Source of the DNA: Actinomycetes bacterium
GTDB lineage: Bacteria; Actinomycetota; Acidimicrobiia; Acidimicrobiales; Acidimicrobiaceae
Assembly (NCBI GenBank): GCA_021844725.1
Contig: JAKBSX010000029.1
Coordinates: 1-12,543 of the forward strand
DNA length: 12,543 bases
Direction of reading: 5' to 3'
The notes beneath the pieces are model-generated. The model was not told the origin of the DNA. It ran no database searches and was given only the letters and a program-made list of their open reading frames with translations. Every line of letters begins with the position of its first letter. Position 1 is the stretch's first letter. The translations under genes were made by a program, and so were the position numbers. Below are positions 6,272-12,543 of the stretch, piece by piece.

Positions 6272-7298
6272 TTTGAAGACAGTATTGGTAACGGGATCGT
6301 CAGGATTTATAGGCGGATATGTGGTGGAGGAGCTCTTGGAAAAGGGTTACTCGGTGCTTGGGGTTGATAATTTTTCGAAGTACGGCAAGGTCGAGAAATC
6401 TTACGATAGCCACCCAAGCTACACGCTCGTTGAAGGCGACGCCAGGGATGTTGGTCTCATGACCGAGCTTGCGGCTGATGCGGATGTCGTCATCGCTGGA
6501 GCTGCGATGATCGGTGGCATTTCTTACTTTCATACATTTGCTTACGACCTCCTTGCCACTAATGAGCGCATTTTGGCGTCAACCTGTGATGCAGCTATAA
6601 ATGCGTTCCAGAACCATCACCTGGAGCGGGTTGTGTATCTCTCATCCTCTATGGTTTTTGAGTCAACGGATCGTTGGCCATCCAAAGAAGGCGACGAGTT
6701 GCTGAGTCCGCCTCCCATCTCGTCATACGGTTTTCAAAAGCTGGCAGTCGAGTACTTTGCCAAAGCGGCACATTCTCAGTATGGATTGCCTTACACGATC
6801 TGCCGTCCGTTTAACTGTGTCGGAGTAGGCGAGGGAAGGGCTCTGACCGATATAGAAATTACAAGTGGCAATATATCTTTGGCTATGAGTCATGTGGTTC
6901 CTGATCTGGTCCAAAAGGTCGTTAAGGGTCAAGATCCGTTGCATATCCTCGGGGATGGCAATCAGATACGGCACTACACCTACGGGGGTGACTTAGCTAG
7001 GGGAATCGTTATGGCAATGGAGTCACAACAAGCGATAAATGAGGACTTCAATCTGTCGACGGCTGAGAGCACTACCGTCCTCGAACTTGCACAACTAATC
7101 TGGTCAAAGGTCCGAGGCGATGGTTCAGAGCTTCGATATGTATCAGATGACCCGTTCCCACATGATGTGCAGAAGCGGGTTCCCGATGTCAGCAAGGCTC
7201 GCGATGTCTTGGGATTTGAGGCCACCACTCAGTTGGAGGAAATGCTCGACGAAGTGATTCCCTGGGTTAAAAATGCTGTTTCATCAGGGTTACTGTGA
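6252..7298 (+). CDS. NAD-dependent epimerase/dehydratase, extended SDR family
   Basis: A 348-residue nucleotide-sugar modifying enzyme. The Rossmann motif TGSSGFIG is at 14-21, the acidic VDN at 38-40 indicates NAD binding, and the active site has Ser131-133 (YLSSSMVFES) and Tyr159-x3-Lys163 (YGFQK). CRPFNCVGVGE at 184-194 and HYTYGGDLARG at 241-251 are typical of UDP-glucose 4-epimerase-like and GDP-sugar epimerases. The segment MIGGISYFH (86-94) recalls GDP-mannose epimerase/WcaG-like proteins, but a precise substrate would be a guess. ATG6252 is preferred to ATG6261 because GGGAAG (about 6239-6244) lies at proper distance. It is the last gene of the operon; a strong hairpin covers its stop. 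With the preceding genes it probably supplies a modified sugar for surface glycan. Confidence 0.9.
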   Translation: MAAMEDNLKTVLVTGSSGFIGGYVVEELLEKGYSVLGVDNFSKYGKVEKSYDSHPSYTLVEGDARDVGLMTELAADADVVIAGAAMIGGISYFHTFAYDLLATNERILASTCDAAINAFQNHHLERVVYLSSSMVFESTDRWPSKEGDELLSPPPISSYGFQKLAVEYFAKAAHSQYGLPYTICRPFNCVGVGEGRALTDIEITSGNISLAMSHVVPDLVQKVVKGQDPLHILGDGNQIRHYTYGGDLARGIVMAMESQQAINEDFNLSTAESTTVLELAQLIWSKVRGDGSELRYVSDDPFPHDVQKRVPDVSKARDVLGFEATTQLEEMLDEVIPWVKNAVSSGLL

Positions 7299-7310
7299 TC
7301 CTGATGAAAC
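7278..7310. terminator. Hairpin at the 3' junction of the epimerase gene and the convergent membrane-protein gene
   Basis: A perfect 11-bp inverted repeat, GTTTCATCAGG (7278-7288) and CCTGATGAAAC (7300-7310), with an 11-base loop that contains the epimerase stop codon. Read on the minus strand the stem is followed by AGCATTTTTAACC, so it can serve as an intrinsic terminator for the gene at 7333-8973. On the + strand there is no T tract, so there it is only a 3'-end hairpin. Confidence 0.7.
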
Positions 7311-7332
7311 TCGAAGCTCTGGATAGCACAAG

Positions 7333-8973
7333 CTAGTTACCCAGACTGTTGCACGAAGCATACCTACTCAGGGCCACGAGATCCGACTGATTCTTGACCA
7401 ACACTGACGAATAGGAGGTTCCCTGCGTCGCTGGAGATAAAAGCCAACCGACTAACGGACAGATGTGGCCCGTGGTACTTTGGGGGAAAAGAGCTCTTGC
7501 ATTGCTACTGCTGTAAAATACCGCAGATGCTATTGCCAGTCCAGTTGAAATCGCCGTGGAAGGAGCCTTTGCTCCATGGCCCTTCAGAGGAAGCGGATTG
7601 AAGTTGAATACCTTAGCGTCTGGTCCCTCAATCCGGTAGTAGAAGTAGCGCGGGGAAGCGAATACCCCAAGATGGAAAATACTCATATCTTTCATGATCG
7701 TGAGTCTTTTCGCTGGGCGTAACGGGTACAGATATTTAATGATTTGAGCACGTGTAGCTGTCTTATAATTTGCCACTATCGCATTTACGACGTGCCTCTG
7801 ATGGTGAACTATCTTTTCGTTCGCTATTCCTGATGAGATGGACAGTGGAATCTGGCAGATCAAGAGAGCCACCAGCCCCCACTGACTTATCCTTATCAGC
7901 TGCCTCTTTTCAACTTTGAGGGCAACTAAGTGAAAAGTTATTAGCGTTCCTATCGGGAGAAGAAGAGTGTAAAGAATGTACCTGGACGACATCGCCTGGA
8001 TGGGACCAAAACCCCATCTGCCTAAAGTTATTGCTGCAGAAGTGCCAAGTGAATAAACGATGAGTAGCAGCCCTGGCAAGATTTTTAGATCTTTTCGGAC
8101 GAACCGAATGGCTAATGCCAAAGCGATGAGTCCTGCAACCACTAGAGCGAGACCCAACAGTTCAAAGAGCAGATCTCCGAACCTCGTCGTTTGCGGGCTC
8201 GAGAAAATGGAGCCAACTAGTACCAGAGCATATGTTGCCATCTTCAAGGGATGCGTAAAAGATATTCCCTTACCGCCGGTCTCGGAAAAATTTAGTCCCC
8301 AGAAATAGATTATGGCTAGAATGACCGAAGCAATGCCATAGATCTGAGCAAGCTGTTTCCGTCCGGCAAGAAGGAAGACGAGCACCAAGGCAGGACCCAG
8401 AAATAGTCCTTGTAGGGAGGAAAATGTAGCTATGGTCAAGCTGACAAGAGAAACTGCTGTCCACCTCTTGCTCTCGGGGAAACTAAGCGAAGTAAAGCAA
8501 ATGGCGATACACAGGTAGATCAGGTACCAAGCGCTTTGAAATGCCCAGGTTATGTTCTGGAAGGATCCAAGTGAGAGCACCAGCGGAAAGATAATGGCGA
8601 GGTTGAGCCAATAGCTCCTGCCTCGCATGATCCTAGAGAGTCCTAGTGCAATAATGACAGAACTTGCCACCTGGAGTAAGAGGTCAAAGTAGATTATCGT
8701 CTTCGAGTTTTCGCGACTTACGATTCCAAGTAGGAGGTTGATGACCTGAGGGATTAGCATTCGGTTTTGGTTGTGTTGCGCCCACAGCTGACCAAAGGTT
8801 AACGTGTTTTGGATATGGTCGACGAGAAGGGTCACCTGAGTCCACTGGTCCGAATGTATTGCCGATGACGCGTAGTGGAAGGTAAACCAGCAGTACAGTA
8901 CCACTGAACCAATACCGGAAGCAATTCCTAAGCTAATAAATGAGCGCGATCTTTTATCAACTGGTATCTCCAA
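7333..8973 (-). CDS. Polytopic membrane protein, GT-C-like glycosyltransferase candidate
   Basis: A 546-residue integral membrane protein with about ten hydrophobic segments between residues 13 and 380, and a mostly soluble C-terminal part (about 385-546) that may lie outside the membrane. The first predicted outer loop has HSDQW at 40-44 followed by WAQHNQNRMLIPQ at 64-76. An acidic residue in the first loop plus an H/N/R motif is the usual arrangement in GT-C enzymes that use polyprenyl-phosphate sugars. GRWGFG...SSRY at 318-331 is also reminiscent of that superfamily. Exact family not recognised. The only ordinary start is TTG8973, without a nearby ribosome binding site; AAGGGG lies 20 bases upstream and stands 8 bases before an in-frame ATT (residue -4), while TAA closes the frame just before. 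Inference: it could use the product of the DPM1-like enzyme encoded convergently. Confidence 0.75.
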   Translation of the reverse strand: MEIPVDKRSRSFISLGIASGIGSVVLYCWFTFHYASSAIHSDQWTQVTLLVDHIQNTLTFGQLWAQHNQNRMLIPQVINLLLGIVSRENSKTIIYFDLLLQVASSVIIALGLSRIMRGRSYWLNLAIIFPLVLSLGSFQNITWAFQSAWYLIYLCIAICFTSLSFPESKRWTAVSLVSLTIATFSSLQGLFLGPALVLVFLLAGRKQLAQIYGIASVILAIIYFWGLNFSETGGKGISFTHPLKMATYALVLVGSIFSSPQTTRFGDLLFELLGLALVVAGLIALALAIRFVRKDLKILPGLLLIVYSLGTSAAITLGRWGFGPIQAMSSRYILYTLLLPIGTLITFHLVALKVEKRQLIRISQWGLVALLICQIPLSISSGIANEKIVHHQRHVVNAIVANYKTATRAQIIKYLYPLRPAKRLTIMKDMSIFHLGVFASPRYFYYRIEGPDAKVFNFNPLPLKGHGAKAPSTAISTGLAIASAVFYSSSNARALFPQSTTGHICPLVGWLLSPATQGTSYSSVLVKNQSDLVALSRYASCNSLGN

Positions 8974-9236
8974 GTGTTGTAAAATTGCCGATTCCCCTTA
9001 CCAAAGTGTTTTGGAACAAACATTATTTATGGTTTTATGCGTCAACATTATACCTGACTCCAGGAGTTTTGAGCAGCTCAGGAATCGTTTATGCAAGTCA
9101 TCGGTTATGATGCCACCATTGCAATCGTCTTGAGCTATTGCCTGACATACACCGTTTCGTATTCATCCCCTAGGGCTCGGTTTAAAAAATGCCCTGGTGC
9201 TGAAGGTTTCATACAGTATTTGGTGGCTCATGGTAT
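8974..9236. other. 263-base intergenic region with candidate promoter of the membrane-protein gene
   Basis: On the minus strand a perfect TATAAT sits at 9052-9047, about 74 bases before the TTG start of the membrane-protein gene; no good -35 is seen. On the + strand a 49-codon frame (ATG9091 to TAA9240, with AGGAA six bases before) overlaps the end of the lipoprotein gene on the opposite strand. It has a hydrophobic start but no recognisable family, and I do not call it a gene. No convincing terminator for the lipoprotein gene was found. Confidence 0.35.
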
Positions 9237-10334
9237 TTAACACACTGATGCTGTACTGGGAGGTGCTGTTTGGGATAGAGCCTTAGTTCCACTGACCTGG
9301 CCTGGTGTTTTCAGGCTCTGGATACCCCCGGGGTTGGTTTCAAGGGTTTGTTGATTAGAGTTCTTTGGGTACCACTCCCCATTGGTCATATCAAATATCA
9401 CGGTAGGGCACTGGTTGATGCTGTCAAATGAGAGGAGGTTACCATAAGAGGTAGCGGCAAGAGACCCTAAAGAATCACCGATTAGGTTCGGCGGATAGTA
9501 CACGCTGAAATTCGCGAAGTTGTGAACTCCCGATGGGTCCAGGCAAGTGCTGTCTGAAATTGCGCATTTCTCCAATGCTACGACTGGTCCGCCACTTGCG
9601 GGGCCAGAAGATGCCTGTTGCGATCTACCGTTCCCGATCACCACCCACGTACTTTTGCCGGTAAATCTGAAGCACTCGATGAAACCAAAGTGTTGGACAA
9701 GAAGTTGAAGCTGGGCTTTGGCGAAAAAACCAGGTTTACAGAGAATTGCAAGTGGGGACTGTTCTGCTTTGAGTGCACCGGTATGATCTGATGTCGGAGG
9801 ACTCGATACTTTAGAGACGGTTGTTGCTGTATTCTTTGGTTGCCCACAGCTTCCAGGTGATTTACCGGCGCATGATTGCGTGACCGTCACCTTGGCAACT
9901 ACACAAGATTTTGAAATGGTCCCACCATAGCCACTGAGACAGAGTCCAGGGATGTTAACCGGCGGGGAAAACAGGATCTCGGCAACTCCGGGAGCAAGTC
10001 CCTGGTAGCGCTGTTCCATGGATTTCTCTGCGGTCAGCTCAAGGACATTGGGATTCTGACTTCTTGCCGAAGCTGTTCCGTGGTTTCGGCTAGAAGTGCC
10101 GTCGATGAAATGTACTGTAAGTGATTGGCCAACTTTTATGTGGACTGCCGCTCCAGTAGAGAGAAAAGATCCAGCACAATTACCTGTGGGAATCTTCTGG
10201 GTGGAATTGCCAGCTGTGATTTCTGCTGCGTAACTGCAACTTGAGGTCGTGGCCTGTCCATTGTTGCAGGAAGTCAAGAGTGGACCTAAGAACGTAAGTA
10301 CCAAGGTGACAAGGAGGATTCTTTTTGAGTCCAT
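9237..10334 (-). CDS. Cysteine-rich putative lipoprotein with N-terminal Ig-like domain
   Basis: A 365-residue exported protein of unknown function. The N-terminus MDSKRILLVTLVLTFLGP with LTSC at 20-23 is a good lipobox, so Cys23 is probably lipidated and the protein anchored outside the cytoplasmic membrane. Residues about 55-153 (VGQSLTVHF... NPNVLEL... YQGLAPGVAEILF... SCVVAKVTV) look like a single Ig-like/Big domain. Residues 158-192 form a Ser/Thr/Pro-rich linker and 193-330 a second domain that I do not recognise (CKPGFFAKAQLQ, YYPPNLIGDSLGS). Twelve cysteines besides Cys23, an even number, suggest disulfides; one is the very last residue. The tail 331-365 is again Ser/Thr/Pro-rich. ATG10334 has GGAAGGAA just upstream. 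Next to surface-glycan genes, it may be a carrier or substrate (inference). Confidence 0.8.
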   Translation of the reverse strand: MDSKRILLVTLVLTFLGPLLTSCNNGQATTSSCSYAAEITAGNSTQKIPTGNCAGSFLSTGAAVHIKVGQSLTVHFIDGTSSRNHGTASARSQNPNVLELTAEKSMEQRYQGLAPGVAEILFSPPVNIPGLCLSGYGGTISKSCVVAKVTVTQSCAGKSPGSCGQPKNTATTVSKVSSPPTSDHTGALKAEQSPLAILCKPGFFAKAQLQLLVQHFGFIECFRFTGKSTWVVIGNGRSQQASSGPASGGPVVALEKCAISDSTCLDPSGVHNFANFSVYYPPNLIGDSLGSLAATSYGNLLSFDSINQCPTVIFDMTNGEWYPKNSNQQTLETNPGGIQSLKTPGQVSGTKALSQTAPPSTASVC

Positions 10335-10455
10335 ATATTCCTTCCATGGTACAGGTTATATATGCGGCTTTTGATTGAACTTCAGTGATGAATACTTGAT
10401 TAAAATATAAATGCAAATTTCGAGGCTTTTATAAATAGAGTTTCGGAGGTTGGTA
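10335..10455. promoter_or_regulatory. Divergent A+T-rich promoter region (lipoprotein / GT4)
   Basis: The 121 bases between two divergent starts are strongly A+T-rich, with several TATA-like hexamers: TATATA/TATAAC on the minus strand about 20-25 bases before the lipoprotein start, and TAAAAT (10401-10406) and TATAAA near 10431 on the + strand. Both genes must be transcribed from here, but I cannot pick exact -35/-10 pairs. Confidence 0.45.
10445..10449 (+). promoter_or_regulatory. Ribosome binding site that fixes the GT4 start
   Basis: GGAGG ends six bases before ATG10456. The in-frame TTG10450 directly abuts it and so cannot be the start. Confidence 0.8.
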
Positions 10456-11607
10456 ATGAAAATCGCTATTATTGCCCCACCCTGGGTGCCAACGCCGCCG
10501 AGGACATACGGTGGCACTGAGTCAGTCCTGGATATTCTTGCTCGGGGACTACAAAACATGGGTCATGAAGTAGTTTTATTTGCCACTGGTGACAGTTCCT
10601 GCCCCGTGCCTCGTCGATACCGTTTTGAAAATGCGCTGGGAACCGGGCGGGCTGACAGCGAAATAATGGAATCACTTCATGTAATGAGTGCATACGAAAA
10701 TTTGCGAGATTTCGACATAATTCACGACCATACGCTACTGGGTCCTATTGTTAGCGCGTGGTATCCAGAAATACCGGTGGTGACAACGAATCACGCGCCT
10801 TTTGTCGGCAATGGGCTTGAAGATTTCTACAGGTCAGTTGGGGCGCGGGTTCCAATCATTGCTATTTCGGAGCATCAAGCCAGATCTGTAAAAGACATGA
10901 ATATTGTTTCCGTGATACACCATGGGATAGACGTCGGGGAATTTTCTTTTGGGAATGGAGACGGAAATTACATGGTGTTTCTGGGCAGAATGAATCCAGA
11001 CAAGGGTGTCCATGCAGCCATTGCTGTCGCGCGCGAAGTGGGTTTGGAATTGAAAATTGCGGCGAAGTGCCGAGAACCAGCAGAGAAATCATACTTTAGA
11101 GAAGTGATTCAGCCATTGCTGGGTTCGGGTGTCGAATATGTCGGGGAAGTTGACTTCAATCAGAAAATTGCCTTACTTAAAAATGCGATATGTCTTTTGA
11201 ACCCGATTAATTGGCCAGAACCATTTGGGATGGTAATGATAGAAGCACTAGCTTGTGGAACTCCTGTGGTGGCCACAAACGCTGGCGCGGCACCAGAAAT
11301 TGTGCAAGACGGAGTCAATGGTTTTATATGCGACTCGATAGAGGGACTTTGTGGGGCGGTGCAGCTAGTGTCAAAAATAGACCGCTTGGAATGTAGAAAG
11401 TCAGTTGAGGAAAGATTTTCTCAGGAGCTTATGGTGAAGAAACATTTGGAGACCTATGAAAAAGTTATAAGCAATTTCCGGGCTTCAAGTTCCCGGGATT
11501 CAAACATTGTTCCGTTGAGAGCCGAGATGGATTTGTCTCAAGATGTAGTAAGTGAACCTCCAATGGAAGGTATCAAGGAGGTGTTTCCTTCGGCTAGTGG
11601 AATGTAG
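10456..11607 (+). CDS. Family 4 glycosyltransferase
   Basis: A 383-residue GT-B retaining glycosyltransferase, cytoplasmic. The N-terminal domain begins MKIAIIAPPWVPTPP and has TYGGTES (17-23) with the GG loop typical of GT4. The start of the C-terminal domain is YMVFLGRMNPDKG (172-184), and the donor-site signature E-x7-E is EPFGMVMIE at 255-263, followed by ACGTPVVATNAGAAPEIV. Residues about 343-383 form a hydrophilic tail (RASSSRDSN... SASGM) beyond the usual fold. Start ATG10456 is fixed by the GGAGG site. Members of this GT4 group are often found next to amylo-alpha-1,6-glucosidase genes, as here, although the two converge rather than sharing an operon. Donor and acceptor are not predictable; alpha-glucan or trehalose-like synthesis is one possibility. 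Confidence 0.9.
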   Translation: MKIAIIAPPWVPTPPRTYGGTESVLDILARGLQNMGHEVVLFATGDSSCPVPRRYRFENALGTGRADSEIMESLHVMSAYENLRDFDIIHDHTLLGPIVSAWYPEIPVVTTNHAPFVGNGLEDFYRSVGARVPIIAISEHQARSVKDMNIVSVIHHGIDVGEFSFGNGDGNYMVFLGRMNPDKGVHAAIAVAREVGLELKIAAKCREPAEKSYFREVIQPLLGSGVEYVGEVDFNQKIALLKNAICLLNPINWPEPFGMVMIEALACGTPVVATNAGAAPEIVQDGVNGFICDSIEGLCGAVQLVSKIDRLECRKSVEERFSQELMVKKHLETYEKVISNFRASSSRDSNIVPLRAEMDLSQDVVSEPPMEGIKEVFPSASGM

Positions 11608-11637
11608 AACTCTGATCTTATTAAATTAGATCAGGTT
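11608..11637 (+). terminator. Hairpin after the GT4 gene
   Basis: CTGATCT (11612-11618) and AGATCAG (11628-11634) form a 7-bp stem, extended by AAC/GTT across a bulged T, immediately after the GT4 stop. It is followed only by GTTTCG, so it is a modest intrinsic terminator candidate. Confidence 0.45.
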
Positions 11638-11648
11638 TCGCGAGTAAA

Positions 11649-11676
11649 TTAGGGGTCGATCAAAGGATCACCCTAA
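11649..11676 (-). terminator. Hairpin overlapping the stop of the debranching-enzyme gene
   Basis: TTAGGG (11649-11654) pairs with CCCTAA (11671-11676), and an inner GATC/GATC stem closes on AAAG with a small internal loop. It covers the stop codon at 11660-11662 (minus strand). On the minus strand the bases after it read TTTACTCG, a weak T tract. With the GT4 hairpin it separates the convergent genes. Confidence 0.4.
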
Positions 11677-12543
11677 CTGGCCCGGCGGACTCTAATGAGT
11701 ACTGATAACCATTGTTTTCGCTACGCATTACTGCTAGGTTTACCTTTTCATTTCCGATCGCGAGGCGGGACATCTTGATTGATTTAAGCCAAGTCGGGAA
11801 TGACGGTCGTAGTCGGATGATCATATTCTTAGCGTCCGCCTCGAGGCCAAGTAGCGTGGATACTATTTGCACAACGGCGCCAGCTGCCCAGGCTTGGGGA
11901 ACATTTGCTCCTAAATATTGCACAGGGAAGCTTCTTGTATCACGCTCTAATCCCGAGAATAATTCTGGCAATCGGTGGTAGGCAAAGCACTCCGCAGCAT
12001 CAAGGGTAGCTTCGACAATTTTGTGGGCATGCTCGTCAAAACCATAATTTCGCATACCTGCAGCTATAAGCACATTATCGTGAGGCCAGACAGATCCCCA
12101 TTGATACGAAAATGGGTTGTAGCTGGGATGATCACTTGAAAGCGTCCTTATTCCCCAACCGCTCCACATATCCTTTTCGAATAGTCTCGCTATTAATTTC
12201 TCAGAACGTTCAGGATAGATTGCTCCGTAATACATCAGCTGACCCGCATTTGACGCAACTGATTCAATGGGGCGTTTATTGCCGTCCAGCCCCAAATAGT
12301 AAGTGCTCTGATCAGCCCAATAAAACTTCTCGTCTACTAAATCTTGAAGCCGATCTGCTTGGTCATAAAGCTTTTGAGCGGCCAACTTTTCCCCGTATGC
12401 TTCTTCAAGAACCTTGGCCCAAGCCCGTTTAGCTGCAATGACTATTCCTTGGTTCTCGATGGTGGCGATTGGAAGGACTGGCAGTGTTCCGTCTGCATGA
12501 ACAATTGCCGTTCCATCGTCCTTCCATCCCTGATTGAAGTACC
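11660..12543 (-). CDS. Amylo-alpha-1,6-glucosidase / glycogen debranching enzyme family, C-terminal part
   Basis: The frame stays open to the right edge, so the 293 visible residues are the C-terminal portion of a longer protein; the 5' part is outside. The visible part starts YFNQGWKDDGTAIVHADG, matching the NQxWKDSxDxIxHADG element of bacterial amylo-alpha-1,6-glucosidases with an (alpha/alpha)6 barrel. Further family blocks are VASNAGQLMYYG, MWSGWGIRTLSSDHPSYNP, QWGSVWPHDNVLIAAG, RLPELFSG and PQAWAAGA. WPHDN and RLPELF hold the acidic residues expected at the active site. The apparent internal TTG start at 12385 is not real, since homology runs through it. Members remove alpha-1,6 branches from glucans or act on related glycans. 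It converges on the GT4 gene. Confidence 0.9.
   Translation of the reverse strand, partial: YFNQGWKDDGTAIVHADGTLPVLPIATIENQGIVIAAKRAWAKVLEEAYGEKLAAQKLYDQADRLQDLVDEKFYWADQSTYYLGLDGNKRPIESVASNAGQLMYYGAIYPERSEKLIARLFEKDMWSGWGIRTLSSDHPSYNPFSYQWGSVWPHDNVLIAAGMRNYGFDEHAHKIVEATLDAAECFAYHRLPELFSGLERDTRSFPVQYLGANVPQAWAAGAVVQIVSTLLGLEADAKNMIIRLRPSFPTWLKSIKMSRLAIGNEKVNLAVMRSENNGYQYSLESAGPVRVIL

Noticed and set aside
9091..9240. 49-codon + strand frame with AGGAA before the ATG and a hydrophobic start
   Set aside because: It lies antisense to the lipoprotein gene's 3' flank and overlaps its end, with no recognisable family. One plausible ribosome binding site is not enough; ribosome profiling or conservation would be needed.
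12385..12385. TTG as a start of a 241-residue glucosidase
   Set aside because: The frame and recognisable family motifs (NQGWKD...HADG) continue upstream to the window edge, so this is an internal leucine codon.
1..12543. Mobile elements, CRISPR arrays, defence or toxin-antitoxin genes
   Set aside because: I looked on both strands for transposase or integrase motifs, spaced direct repeats and small paired toxin-antitoxin frames and found none.

Overview
The window looks like chromosomal DNA of a mid-GC (roughly half G+C by eye) actinobacterium. Three things point there. The order tatD - [secreted cell-wall protein] - ksgA - ispE is the actinobacterial tatD-rpfB-ksgA-ispE block. A 33-codon gene for the tiny, very basic ribosomal protein bS22, found in Actinobacteria among few phyla, lies just after it. 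The tRNA has no encoded CCA, and TTG/GTG starts are common. The class Acidimicrobiia is my guess; nothing in the window fixes the genus.

Region 1 (1-3769) is housekeeping. It holds tatD (cut at the left edge by about one codon), a secreted proline-rich double-psi beta-barrel (RlpA-like) protein in the slot where relatives carry rpfB/yabE, ksgA (rsmA) and ispE two bases apart, the bS22 gene convergent to ispE with a shared hairpin, and tRNA-Gln(TTG).

Region 2 (3770-4349) is about 580 bases without a convincing gene, containing a perfect 17-bp tandem duplication. It separates housekeeping genes from surface-glycan genes.

Region 3 (4350-7298) is a tightly overlapping + strand operon: a WecC/WbpA-type nucleotide-sugar dehydrogenase, a DPM1-like family 2 glycosyltransferase and a sugar-nucleotide epimerase/dehydratase of the extended SDR family. 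Facing it on the - strand are a GT-C-like polytopic membrane protein (7333-8973) and a cysteine-rich lipoprotein (9237-10334). Divergent from the lipoprotein is a GT4 glycosyltransferase, which converges on the C-terminal part of an amylo-alpha-1,6-glucosidase (glycogen-debranching-like) gene running off the right edge.

Working model (inference): the operon makes an oxidised and/or epimerised nucleotide sugar and a polyprenyl-phosphate-linked sugar. The GT-C-like protein could use the latter outside the membrane to decorate a glycan or exported protein such as the neighbouring lipoprotein. The GT4/debranching pair probably handles a separate alpha-glucan. I see no CRISPR array, transposase, integrase, toxin-antitoxin or phage gene.
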